A stretch of DNA of 64,000 nt. Source: Diphasiastrum complanatum. Lineage: Eukaryota > Streptophyta > Lycopodiopsida > Lycopodiales > Lycopodiaceae. Position 1 is the stretch's first letter. Each line of letters opens with the position of its first letter. The notes beneath the pieces were generated by a model. It was not told the origin of the DNA. It did no database searches and saw only the letters and a program-made list of their open reading frames with translations. Position numbers and translations under genes: made by a program. The stretch spans positions 11,145,153 through 11,209,152 of the forward strand of contig CM055094.1 of NCBI GenBank assembly GCA_029204225.1. Direction: 5' to 3'. Below, piece after piece: positions 35,357 to 46,619 of this stretch.

Positions 35357-36119
35357 TATGTACTGAATACCATTTGCATATTCAGATTGATTTTGAGAGA
35401 TTGTTGATTGAGAATAAGTGTGTGTAAATTTAGCATCAGAAGTTTATCAGAGATAGACAAAGTAGATGCCTTGCACATTGATTCTTTATTGTCAGTAATA
35501 GGTTTCATTCCTTTATAGATTGAATTAACTTTGTAGAGCATGCGGTTTCATCCGCTATTGTCTTGTGCTCTACCACATTATTAACATGTATATTTGATAT
35601 ACTTAATCTGATAACAGCTCTTTGTTCTGCGTTCAGATCTGTGTCGATATTGCTATGCTTGTATTCATTCTGTCTGACTTTTCTAGTTGTTCAATCTGTT
35701 AATCTATTTTAGCGAGTTATTATTAGTCTAGCTGTTGACGACTAGTATTTAGTCTTAACTTTCGTGAATCATTTGCAATAGATTTTCAGTCGAGCTCTGT
35801 CTAGCTCTTCGCGAATCATTCGCGACACATAATTTGTCTATCTGTTCACGACAAATTATTTTTCTGGTGTGTTATTTATAAATGTTTGGCTATGTAATCA
35901 GAACGACTGTGATTTTCATCACTAATGTTTTGTTTGTTCTGATAGGCGTAGTCATGCTTAGGGAAAGAGTCATATAGCTCATTTCGCTACGCATGAACAC
36001 TGTTCAAGTTTCGTTTCTTGTTTGAGTTTTGCTTCTTTTTCGTGTTCCTTTTCTTTTCAAGCTATTTTCGTTTCTCACACATGACTAACTCTCTCTCTCT
36101 CTCCTCTTTCTACCAAACA
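35357..36119 (+). repeat. Copia LTR, type C, 5'-truncated copy
   Basis: Aligns with 41071-41576 (shared ACTGAATACCATTTGCATAT) and ends CCAAACA before a primer site. Its first ~400 bases, present in the 40624 copy, are missing. Confidence 0.75.
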
Positions 36120-36131
36120 TGGTATTAGAGC
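36120..36131 (+). other. Primer binding site (one mismatch)
   Basis: TGGTATTAGAGC, one C-to-T change from the usual TGGTATCAGAGC, directly after LTR C. Confidence 0.8.
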
Positions 36132-36269
36132 GATTTTCGTAAACTGATAAGCTTCCACAGTACAAGACTCTACTAGCTGATAGAGTAATTGTCTTCTTGT
36201 TCTGTATTTCTGTGTCAGCATACTTAAGTCACTGATAGTTTTTCCTATCACTTAGACTAATTCTTCCAC

Positions 36270-37030
36270 ATGGATTTCCAAGGGAAAGCCAGTCTTATCA
36301 TGGACAAGCTTGATGGAGCCAATTACCATATGTGAAAATTTAAGATGAAAACTGTACTAATGGCTAAAGAATTGTATGTCGTTATTACAGGTGCAGAAGG
36401 GAAACCCGAAGTAGACGATGCAACAATCGCCAGATGGAGGCTGAAGGATGGAGAAGCTTTCGCGCTGATCATCCTCAACATTAGGGATACTCAGATCGGA
36501 CATGTATCCGAGGCTCAAACATCGAAAGAAGTCTAGGACATCTTGAGCACACTATACGAAGTGCGAGATATAGCTTCCAAGCTACATCTCAGAAAGAAAT
36601 TTTACTCCCTCAAGATGGCGAATGGTTATTCCTTGCAGAATCACAACAATCAATTCAAGAACCTGCTAAGGCAAATGGCCACTGTCGGATCTATTACAGA
36701 TGATCAAGACGCAATGATGCAACTTCTTACAAGCTTGCCAAGCTCATACGACAACTGGGTGATGATCATCACGACTCATCCAAGATTGACTCTGTCGAGC
36801 CTTCATTACTATTTTGTTGTAGGAAGACATGCGGAGGAATGAAGCCTCAAGTTCCTCAGTTGATTCTCACGCCTTATACACCAACAAGAGCACGACTAAG
36901 CAGTAGAAGAAGAAAGGCCCTAAGCAATCAAAGGTAGACCAGAAACCAACTCAACACAAAGAACAGTCAAATCCGTAGACAAAGAAGAAGCTATTCTACA
37001 GATACTGCAAGCGAAACTATCAAATTCACA
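36270..37030 (+). pseudogene. Copia gag, LTR C element
   Basis: Starts MDFQGKASLIMDKLDG, then YHM followed by TGA in place of the conserved Trp (WKFKMK). Continues with RWRLKDGEAFALIILNI (36345-36536), another stop, then LHLRKKFYSLKMANGYS and MMQLLTSLPSSYDNWVM (36543-36842). A worn zinc knuckle, YCKRNYQIHTR, is near 37005. Nothing of protease or integrase follows: a minus-strand copia LTR begins at about 37060. The RT end of an element with the same LTR type reappears at 39651 in the same orientation, so both may once have been one element. Confidence 0.75.
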
Positions 37031-37059
37031 CGCGTTGACTGACCACAATATGTACTTGT

Positions 37060-37741
37060 GATCTCCTAAGGTGTGTAGATGCACCAAGATCAAGACTAGA
37101 TTGAGATTCAAGATCTATTTTTGATTCTATGGCAAAAACACACTACTACATGCATTCAATCACTTCCAACTCTCACTCACACGTGTGGGAAGTATTCAAA
37201 AACTATTCTAATTAAAAACAGGCTGCTCTCCTCGAGTAGAGAGAGAAAATCATCTTGAGCTCTCGGGTAGGGAGAGAAAGCTAGAAAATCACTTACACTC
37301 AAAATCCACTCAATCTCTATATCAATTAGATCCAAATGAGAAGTACAATGATACTAGTAGATCCACGAGCTACCACAATGCTTAACTATGATTGGAACAC
37401 ACTTTTGCCACCTCTTAATCCTATTGGACTATTGATCCATTCACCTCTAAATTCTATTGGACCAATTTCAAGAAAATCTCAAATTATATTGGACCCCTCA
37501 AGGTTCCACCTCTAAATCCTATTGGACCTCTTAAATTTCATCTTACACTTGTCTACACTCTAATTGGCACGAGTTTTAGCCTCTTACTCTATTTTGGCTA
37601 AATAGTGGCATTACAAGTGGAAATGGATAATTTTCCATCTAAGCCAAATTTGGTCCTATCAACATCCTACACCTAGATGCTTGATATATAAAACATAAGA
37701 CCCCTATATCTAACATAGATAATCTTTTTCAATTCTTCACA
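37060..37741 (-). repeat. Copia 3' LTR of the minus-strand element
   Basis: Starts TGTGAAGAATTG on the minus strand right after polypurine AGGAGGAG (37742-37750). Carries one CACACGTGTG (37178-37187), the palindrome found four times in the LTR at 1-868. The left boundary is approximate. Confidence 0.65.
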
Positions 37742-37759
37742 CTCCTCCTAAAAAATTAT

Positions 37760-39650
37760 CTATGAAGATCTAAGCATTGATCTTGATATAACTCCAAGAT
37801 TAGATCTATGCTTGATGAAAGCACTTTTGCTCAAAGGCTTGGTGAGTAGATCGACAATACAAGAGGACAAGTTGACATGCTCCAAATAGATTTCTCCTCC
37901 AATAAGATTTTCTCTCACAAAATGGTGTGCCACTTCTATATGCTTGCTTCTTGCATGAAATATGGGATTATTGGCAAGCGCTTGGGCCGAGATATTATCA
38001 CACTTGATCATTGGTAGAACATCTTCCTTGATGCACTTTAGCTCCAATAATAATCTCTTGATCCAAAGCACCTCTTTGGTGGTTGTAGTGAGTGCTTTGT
38101 ACTCGGCCTCACATGAAGAGAGAAATATAGTATCTTGCTTTTTGGAAATCCAAGATATTAGATTGACTCCAAGAAAGATAGTGTATGCACTAATAGACTT
38201 TCGATCTATCTTATCACTTGCAAAATCCGAATCCAAGTAGCTAACAATGGATAGATCTTCACTTTTATAAAGTAGACCATAATCACAAGATGAAGATACA
38301 TATCTTAGAATCCTCTTGGCCATCTTCCAATGATGGATCTTAGGATCTTGCATAAATTGACTCAATTTGTGCACACAAAAACTTAAATCAGACCTAGTAG
38401 TTGTAAGCCAAATCAAGGAGCCTACAAGACTCCTAAAACGTGTGATGTCCTCGAAGGATCTTTCATCACCTTTATTAGGATCTTTTACAATTTGCTCCAT
38501 TGGGGTATCTATGCTCTTAGAATTTTTCATATGGAATTTTTTCAACATAGAGTGAGCATATCTAGATTGGCATATAAAAACATGATCTTCATAAAAATCA
38601 ATCTCTAGGCCTAGGATGTAATGTATTTCTCCTAGATCTTGCATTTTAAACTCACATTGGAAGGATCATAGTCACTAAGAGTAAATCCTAGTGAGATAAG
38701 AAAAAATTAAGTCTTGAATACCATGACCTTGGTGCTTGCTTGAGTCCATAAAGACTTTTGAAGAGCAAACACACTTTGAACTCATCCTTGATGAATCCTT
38801 GAGGTTGTTCCATATAGATCTCCTCCTCAAGATAATCATTTAGAAAAGCTTTGGATACATCTAATTGGAACACCTTCCACTTAAAGAAACAAGCAAGAGA
38901 AATAAGAATTCTTATTGTCTTTGCAATGGGTGCAAAGGTCTCCTCATAATGAAGGCCATGCATTTGAGCAAATCCTTTGGCACATAATCTTGCTTTATAC
39001 TTGTTGATGGTGCCATCAAGATTGTACTTGATCCGAAATACCCACTTGCAACCAATCACATGCTTGTTGGATGGAGGATCCACAAGCTCCCAAGTATTGT
39101 TGGTGATCAATGCATCATACTCTTGCTTCATGGCATCATACCACTCCTTGGTATCGAGTGCCTCTTGTAAATTCTTTGACTCTTCATGAGAGACATAAAA
39201 AACATAATTAGTGGAATCAAGATCCACTTGTTTGCCTTTGTCAACATATGAGAGCCTCTTAGGCTCAGATCTATCTCTCATGTATCTTCTTGGTGAGAAA
39301 ATCCAAGGAGGGTCTTCTTTATTTCTCGACCCCATCACATCATCCATAGACTTATTGATCTCGGCCTCTTCAAAAGATGAATGTTGATCTTCATGAAAGA
39401 CAACATCTTTACTTTCAATAACTTGAGAAGTATAGAGTACAAAGACTCTATAGGCCTTTTTGGTGGATGAGTATCCAACCATGATCCCTTTGCATGCACT
39501 AGGATCTTCCTGCTTCCTTGTTTCCAAGGGAATATGGGCAAAGCATATGCATCCAAAACCTCTAAGGTGATCAACCTTAGGCTTCTTCAAATATAAGATT
39601 TCATATGGTGACTTTCCTCCAAGAGCTATATGTGGGAGCCTAGCAACCAT
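37760..39650 (-). pseudogene. Copia pol lacking the YVDD region
   Basis: Minus-strand pol from the end of integrase onward. 38688-39716 reads RLPHIALGGKSPYEILYLKK, FGCICFAHIPLETRK, GIMVGYSSTKKAYRVF, then RT (CKWVFRIKYNLDGTINKYK, SLYGLKQAPRSWYSRL). 37760-38644 continues with MQDLGEIHYILGLEI, the RH region (FLSSCEAEYKALTTTTKEV), HARSKHIEVAHHFVREN and DLLTKPLSKSAF. Between them (~38645-38690) the sequence passes from LSDYDPSNVSL straight to MQDLG, so about 40 residues holding the catalytic YVDD are deleted. Upstream integrase, protease, gag and the 5' LTR are absent: the right end joins a plus-strand copia fragment at about 39650. Confidence 0.85.
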
Positions 39651-40551
39651 ACCAATATGGTCAAGGATTCGAAGCAGATGCTGTTTTTCAGAGTTTGACA
39701 TGACTGATCTGGCCAAAGCTCACTTCTGTCTGGGCATTTAAATCCACAGAGATAGAATGACACGACTAATTTACATCACTCAACAAAGGTATCTTTACAA
39801 TGTGCTTAACAGATACAATCTAATGAATTGTAAATTAGCTCACTCACCAATGGATTCAGGCCTGCACTTGTCAAAGGACCAATGTTCCCAGACCAAGCCG
39901 GAAGAGGAGCAGATGAGAGAGTATCTGTATCAGTCAATACTTGGATCAATCATGTACGCAATGGTCTGTACAAGACCAGATATCTCTTTTGCAGTAAGCT
40001 CACTCAGCCAATATATGGCTAATCCCGGCATTAACCATTGGAAGGCTCTCATAAGAGTCATGAGATATATTCGAGCTACCATGAACCAGTGCATCTGCTA
40101 TGGAGATGTCAGCAACGACAATCTTTATCAACTCAATGGTTATCCTAATGCAAGCTGGAAAGGAGATGTAGACAATCGTAAGTCCACATATGGATTTACA
40201 TCCTTCTTCAACAACGGTCCTATCTCATGGAACAATCGCAAGCAAACCTCTATCACACTTTCTTCTACAGAAGCAGAGTATATTGCTGCTTCTCAATCTA
40301 TTAAGGAAGCGTTTTGGTTGAGAAATTTACTATTAGACGTTAATCTGTATCAGTACAGCCCTACAATTTTATCCTATGATAATCAGAGTGCTATTGCCTT
40401 ATTGGCCAATCCTAGATTTCACTCTAGGAGTAAGCACATTGAAATCAGATATCACTACATCAGAGGCAAGGTTTTCGACAAGGAGGTGAGCTTATTGTAC
40501 TACAGAATGCAGGACGGTTGCAGATATTTTTACGAAAGCATTAAGTGTTAA
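39651..40551 (+). pseudogene. Copia RT end and RNase H
   Basis: Begins mid-RT with NMVKDSKQM (~39660), has a one-base insertion near 39690 (TTTTTC) and a stop in LGIQIHRD (~39738), then an open frame 39757-40551: YITQQRYLYNVLNRYNL, ARPDISF-type ICTRPDISFAVSSLSQYM, SSTEAEYIAAS and SRSKHIEIRYHYIRGK. The last residues are out of frame; the related element at 50399 shows MVADIF here. Closest relative in the window is 50399-51928 on the opposite strand. Confidence 0.85.
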
Positions 40552-40613
40552 TGCACATAACAAATTTTGTGCATTGCTTAGTCTGAAGATCAAGGCAGTC
40601 ACGGATCCAGATT

Positions 40614-40623
40614 AAGGGGAGGG
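40614..40623 (+). other. Polypurine tract
   Basis: AAGGGGAGGG directly before the LTR C start TGTTGGAT. The matching site at 50392-50400 on the minus strand has the same position. Confidence 0.85.
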
Positions 40624-41576
40624 TGTTGGATTTATTTCCTCTACTCTCCTAAATTCCATTTTAACCTGCCTCCATTCATGCTGCATTTTTACTCATGTTG
40701 TCGTGCAGTCTGCATATTTACAAGTAAATTCTCACGGGCGAAAGAAAGGCGAAAAAGACGACAATGTGTTTTTACACATGATTTGTGATAGGCGAAAAAG
40801 ACGACATTGCCTTACAAAATGCCGAAGGTGCCCTAGGAAAAGCGAAGGCACCCTGCAAATCAAATCCTAAGGCATTTTGTTAGAGTGCGCATTTTTCGCA
40901 TCCTCACCAATGTTCATTTCAGCGAAGGCTGACATCGCGGCATCTTTACGCTCACCCCATGCAACTGCGCTAATAGACTTGACAATGACTGTAGCCACCC
41001 ATGATCTCCTACAGATAGCACATCCACTTTGTACTTTCTTCATCTGCACACCTGTAACTTTGTATATATATATACTGAATACCATTTGCATATTCAGAAT
41101 GATTTTGAGAGATTGTTGATTGAGAATAAGTGTGTGTAAATTTAGCATCGGAAGCTTATCAAAGATAGACAAAGTAGATGCCTTGCGCATTGATTCTTTA
41201 TTGTCAGTAATAGGTTTCATTCCTTTACAGATTGAATTAGCTTTGTAGAGCACACGGTTTTGTTTGCTATTGTCCTGTGCTCTACTGCATTATTGACATG
41301 TATATTTGATATACTTAATCTGATAACAACTCTTTGTTCTGTGTTCCTATCTGTGTCGATATTGCTATGCTTGTTTTCATTTTGTCTGACTTTTTTAGTT
41401 GTTCAATCTGTTAATATTTTTTAGCGAGTTATTATTAGTCTAGCTGTTGACGACAAATATTTAGTCTTGTCTTTTGCGAATCATTCATGACAGATTTTTA
41501 GTGGAGATCTGTCTAGCTCTTCACGAATCATTCGCGACACATAATTTGTCTAGCTGTTAGTGACAAATTATTTTTC
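40624..41576 (+). repeat. Copia 3' LTR, type C
   Basis: Starts TGTTGGATTTATTTCC. Matches 35357-36119 in its second half and the reverse complement of 49735-50391 in its first half. It is cut at about 41576, lacking the last ~250 bases seen in the 35357 copy, where minus-strand gypsy sequence begins. Confidence 0.8.
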
Positions 41577-41580
41577 ATGC

Positions 41581-42730
41581 TGAAAAAATTTATGGAACCC
41601 CCATGACTTTGCTAGTGACAAAGCCATTATGTTTACACCTGATCCACTATCAAGGATAGCGGATACTGTTGGATAATCTTCATAAGTCATATTTAAGGTG
41701 ATGCTAGTCCCCTTAGCAATACCGATGTTCATAAGATTCATAGGAATCTAAGGAATTTCTAGAATCTCGTCTGATTTTCGCTGTTCATTTGAAATAATGG
41801 GCAATTGAAAATTGCGATGGATGTAACTTTGAAGACTAGTGAAAGATTTCATTGTGCTATGGAAGGGCATTGTGATTTGAGCCTGCAGAAGTTCGGAGAA
41901 TACTTCAAGTCCCTATAGGGGTTGCCAATTTTTGAGGATCGAGACAGGTAACAAACCATCCGTTTTTTGTTCCTCCTACAAAAACTCATCTCGAAGATCG
42001 TTGTATTGCCTTTGTTCCACGTGTGGGTCTAGGTAATCTCTTGGTAAAGTGGAAGCTGTCAAGGAGCTTTTCGTATTGTCAGTTGGTTTTGCTATGTCTT
42101 GTTGTTGTTGTTGATTTTGGCGTTAAGCTCTAGTAAGGACTCTAACAGGTTCTGATGAAATATGTCGTGCTGGGAGGATCCTGTTAGATTACTCAGGGCA
42201 GTTTTGAAACTATGTTTGTGAACACAGTCTGGACACTTAGCTTGGTATTGGTTTTTTACTTTAGAGTCGACCATGAAGTGGCCCGTTTCGTCACAAATGA
42301 AACATCTGTTGCTCATAGGTCCCGTGGCAATAGTATAACCATCTTGGATGGCTAGCTGACCTGGATTTTCTGGGTTTTTGTAGAATACTCATCTCGTTTG
42401 CACGAGCATGAGGTATCTTCGTGATAGTGTGTTGAACTACCAGAAGTGGGTGTTTATCGTGTGTGATCGTAGGAGTGGTCAACAAGATGTGTTTGTGCAG
42501 GTTCTCTATGGTGTCGATGTTTTTGTGCTCCTACATCAGGTTGTACTCTTGGAGGTGGACCTAAGAGTGCCAACTGAGGTTGAGGTTCATGCTTGGGTTG
42601 TCTAGGCAGCTCTTGGATTTAAGTTTGGAGATTGTTTCGTGGAGGGCATTGATATGATGGATTTTGTGAAACAAATGGATTTCTAGGGGGCTGGTATTGG
42701 CCTCCTGATTGATCATGATGCTGGTTCCTC
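41581..42730 (-). pseudogene. Gypsy-type gag and protease fragment
   Basis: In minus-strand sense: a Gln/Pro/Asn-rich stretch (NQHHDQSGGQYQPPRNPF, ~42700), a zinc knuckle CFICDETGHFMVD (~42290) with a second CPDC, and further on a retropepsin site ILDSGSGVNIMALSLAKSWG (~41600-41660) preceded by LNMTYEDYPTVSA. The DSG motif is the catalytic Asp of the retroelement protease. Stops interrupt the frame (for example near 42120). The fragment is cut by the end of LTR C at 41576. Confidence 0.6.
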
Positions 42731-42734
42731 AGAC

Positions 42735-43041
42735 TATAAGTAGGAATGCTAGTTAGGAATGACAAGCAAGAACTGTGTAAGCCTCATGGTGAATCCCGAA
42801 AGATGGAATGACCATGTAGGAACTAGTATTTATAGGCAAAGTAATAAATGCAAGTAGACCCCTCTTAAAGAAAGTAGAGTGAGCCACCTCTTGATTGTGA
42901 CCTCTAGTGGAGAGCATAATTCCACTTGTAATTTGTGAAATGTGGAAATGCCACTAGGATGTCACCTAAGGAGCTCTCTTGCTTATTTAAGAGACTCCCT
43001 TTTTGAGAAGAGGAGTTTTTTATGCATTGTATCTACTCCAT

Positions 43042-43045
<4 letters not shown>
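42735..43045 (+). repeat. Dispersed repeat R, copy 2
   Basis: Inverted relative to 10290-10605 and nearly identical. Where copy 1 continues as TGCTAAAATGAGAAGAGCC, copy 2 runs into the (GA)n tract. Confidence 0.85.

Positions 43046-43137
<92 letters not shown>
43044..43137. repeat. (GA)47 microsatellite
   Basis: About 94 bases of pure GA repeat followed by a short GT-rich stretch. The long Glu-Arg and Leu-Ser frames across it are artefacts of the repeat. Confidence 0.97.
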
Positions 43138-43139
<2 letters not shown>

Positions 43140-43756
43140 TTTGTGTGTGTGAGAGAATGTGAAAGAGAGATAGAGATCTGAGAGGATTTGAGCTCCAAGA
43201 ATCCTGCAATCCACAAACTAGCATAACCTCCTTGAGCCAAAGCCTCAATCTTCTTCTCCAAAGCACCTGTACACAACAAACAACAAATGGGAAGAGCTTG
43301 GATGGAAAATCATTTCATCCTCTTGGTAGTGGGGTGCATTTCCACTTATATAGAGAGTGGAAAGTCCTTCCAAAGTGAGTGAGGTGTCAAATTCAAGTGC
43401 ATGAGGTGTGAGGAAGAGTCCAATTGGACTTTAGGTAAAGTGGAGTGCATGGATGAGGTGTATTAGTTAGAGAGGGTGAAAGGGTGATGTGTATTAGCTT
43501 GGGAGAGTTATTATGATGATTTGGCATATGAAGTGAGAGTGTAGGAGGGCGTCCCATTCTAGGTGTCAAATAGCCTAGAATACAGGTGAAAAACTAGGTG
43601 GGAGGTAGGTGGTACAAGCTTTAATCTTGACTTTTAATTACATATAGTTTTTCATGGTTACAACTTGGGAATTCACCCAAGTGCAATCTTCCTAAGGAAG
43701 AGCCAAGGTATATGTCCATCTTGTTTTGCATAATGTCCATCAATTCCTAGGCCCTT
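43138..43756. other. Gap without recognised gene
   Basis: No motif or element recognised. Confidence 0.45.
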
Positions 43757-44165
43757 TTTTCTAGAGGTTGCCCATCCTTAATCATGGTCATTGGCACTTA
43801 TTTTCTAGAGGCTGCCCATTCTCAATCATGGTGGAAAAGGTCACTAGGATGCTCAGACCCTTGGCCTTGTCCTGTTCTTTATAGACTCCTCTGAGGCTTC
43901 ATTATAGACTAAGTAATAAGCCCTCTTTATAAACTCTTTTGAGCCTTCATTATAGACTTTGTCAAAAGCCTTCTTGTTTACTAGCTTTAAGCTTAGAAAG
44001 CTTCTTGTTTCGATTCTTGTTCTTTTGGCACTTTCTCGAGTACCTGCACATACCCTCAAATGAAAGGTCAGTCCTTAAGCCCATAAGGCTTCTTATTCTT
44101 GTTCTTTTCCTTTAGGCACTTTTATAAGTACCTGCACACCCTTCAAAGTAAGGTCAGTGTTCATA
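43757..44165 (+). repeat. Three consecutive local tandem duplications
   Basis: Pair 1: TTTTCTAGAGGTTGCCCAT at 43757 and again at 43801 (period 44). Pair 2: TTTATAGACTCCTCTGAGGC at 43878 and its variant at 43926 (period 48). Pair 3: CTTCTTGTTTCGATTCTTGT at 44001 and its variant at 44089 (period about 88). Each unit is diverged from its partner. Confidence 0.8.
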
Positions 44166-44760
44166 ATACCATTAAACATGGTTCATAGAAGATTCTTAGT
44201 TCTACAGGTATCAATTCCTTTTACTCAAATCATTCATATAATATCCTAAAAGAATATTGATCATTGATAATTTCATATCATTTAAGTCTATATGGAGTTT
44301 GAAACTGGAAAAGTCTTTATTACTTTGGGGCAATTTGTCTCTAAAAATTACAATGTTTGATCCAAAAATCTTGCTAGATAGCTTGTTTTAAAGCTAGTAT
44401 TGTTTAGTTTTTGATGCAATCAGTTTCATTCCATTTGGTTGAGCCAATCAAAAGTTATAAGCTTTTGAAGAGGGTTAGGTAGGGCACCTAGACCTGGCCA
44501 AGAGATTGCTTGTAGGTGAAGAACTAGTATAACACTGGACCAACTATTCATAGAGTTGCTATTGATAACTCTACACATGCATACACTGTCTCAAACCTTG
44601 TCTAAACTCCATTTAGTGTGTTCAGGGCCTCACAAGGATATTAGTTACTTTCGGGTCACATCCAGTATGATGTGGCATAACTAACAGCTTGATTTACCGG
44701 AGTACCATGTATCCAAGACTAGAAGTATACTGAATCCTACTTACTGGTCATGGACATAAC
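44166..44760. other. Gap without recognised gene
   Basis: No motif recognised on either strand. Confidence 0.45.
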
Positions 44761-46610
44761 AATGATCTTCGCTCAACTTGCTGCATCAAGGCAGGAACAC
44801 CAGGTCCAGCACCACAACAGCTGATGTACTTTGTGAAGTCCTATCAGCCGTTGAGAATGCTCATACTGAGCCTACCGGATATGACATTCAAGAGAGCAAT
44901 CAGTCTTGTCACTGATGAGAGACTGATGAGGGACAAAGGAGAAGGAGGCAGTGACCAGGAGAAGGCCCTTTTCACGAAGGAAAAGAAGAAGAACAAACGC
45001 AGACCCAGATTCGACAAGGTGAATACAAAGTCTTAAAGCAGAGGCAACGACAACCAACAAACATCCTCTTGTGATCATTGTCACAAGCCGGGACACGCAG
45101 CCAACAAATGCTGGTTTAACCCGGCAATACCTTGCATGCACTACAAGAAGAAGGGACACTCTACATATGATTGCATATTCAACCCGAAAAGAAAAAACAA
45201 AGTTGACAAGACGAATGTTGCAGAATCGTCAAAGGATGCAAAGAAAAGAGATGAGGCCTTCACGATATTCAATGAAGCCTCAACAACTACACTGAACAAG
45301 ACTGCGATGTAGTCATTGATTCAGGAGCAACCTCACACATCACTTGCAACAAAAGAATCTTGATCGACTACAGAGAACTCAAAAACAACAGAGTAGTGAT
45401 TCTAGGCAATGGAAGCCGACATGATGTCAAGGGTGTCGGAACTCTATAACTATGAACATCGTCGGGACAAGCAGAGCTTCCAGGAGCACTCTATGTACCC
45501 TCATTAAGAAAGACCTATTATCAGTATCCAAGATGGCAGATCTTGGAATACGAGTTCTATTCGATGGCAATGTATGTTGGATGATGGAGAAAATAACAAA
45601 AAAGTTGTTGACAGTTGGATGCAGAGAAGCCAATCTCTACCAAGCCAAGATAATCAACAATTCTGATAGCATACTAAATGCATCAGAAAACGAAGATCAA
45701 CTCTGGCACAGAAGAATGTATCATCTGAACATGAGGAGCTTCTATGACATGAGCAAGAAGGACATAGTCACATGTTTGGAAATATCCAGATCCGATACTG
45801 AGTTTTGCGAAGCTTGTCAGAAAGGAAAACAACATTGGAATCCATTCATGTATGAGGGAAGAAAAGTTAAAAAAGTTCTTGAGCTCATCTACTCAGATGT
45901 CTGTGGACCACGATGAAAGTTGATTCGCTCTCAGAATCAGAGTATTTTCTGACATTCATTGATGACTACAACCGGATGACAACGATCTATTATTTGAAGA
46001 AGAAATATGAAGTGTTTGACTCTTTCAAGTTGTGGTATTCGTAAAAAGACACACCTCAAAGAGATTCAGATCACCAGGTCTGATAATGGAGGTGAATACA
46101 AGAGCACATAATTTTCAAGATTCTGCCAAGAACAAGGAACAGAGCATCAATTCACTCTTGCATACACACTCGAATATAATGGCATCGAAGAAGAAAGAAG
46201 ACACTAGTCAAAGGAGCCAGATGCATGATGGCACAAGCTCCATTGCCGAGTCAATTTTGGACTGAGGGAATAGCTACAGCGATACACTTGCAGAACAGAT
46301 CAACAACGACAACTCTGGAAAACAAAACACCGTATGAAATGTGGACAAGTAGAAAGCTTGATCTATCATACATGCATGTAATCGGATGTGCAGCATGCAA
46401 GCACATACCAAAGGAACAAAGAAGAAAGTTCGACGAACAGTCAGAGTAGACAATCATGATCGGATACTCGAAGAAAGTTTACAGATCACAAGTTTACAAA
46501 CTCTACAATCCAACCATGAAAAAAATTGTGTCGAGTAGAGATGTGAAGTTCGACGAGTCCACATTCCGTGGATTAAAGGAAGAAAAGGGACATGAGATCT
46601 TCACACCGAA
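44761..46610 (+). pseudogene. Copia gag-protease-integrase fragment
   Basis: Plus-strand pieces in order: MIFAQLAASRQEHQV and SYQPLRMLILSLPDMTF (gag, same lineage as 5774 and 34335), two zinc knuckles (~45070-45170: CHKPGHAANKCW, CMHYKKKGHSTYDC with one Cys changed to Tyr), the protease motif VVIDSGATSHITC (~45310-45350), then 45452-45916 with LIKKDLLSVSKMADLG, LWHRRMYHLNMRSF, CEACQKGKQ and ELIYSDVCGP, then FIDDYNRMTTIYYLKKK, ITRSDNGGEYKS and, past frameshifts, 46225-46449 with QFWTEGIATAIHLQNRS and MHVIGCAACKHIP. Ends at about 46610 (DVKFDESTFRGLKEEKG) before RT. Missing both LTRs and the gag N-terminus. Confidence 0.85.
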
Positions 46611-46619
46611 CTTTAGCTG

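Noticed and set aside
37961-38240. Plus-strand frames opposite copia pol (also 38367-38555, 31818-32192 and 1002-1187)
   Set aside because: Shadows of the minus-strand pol reading; no independent motif.
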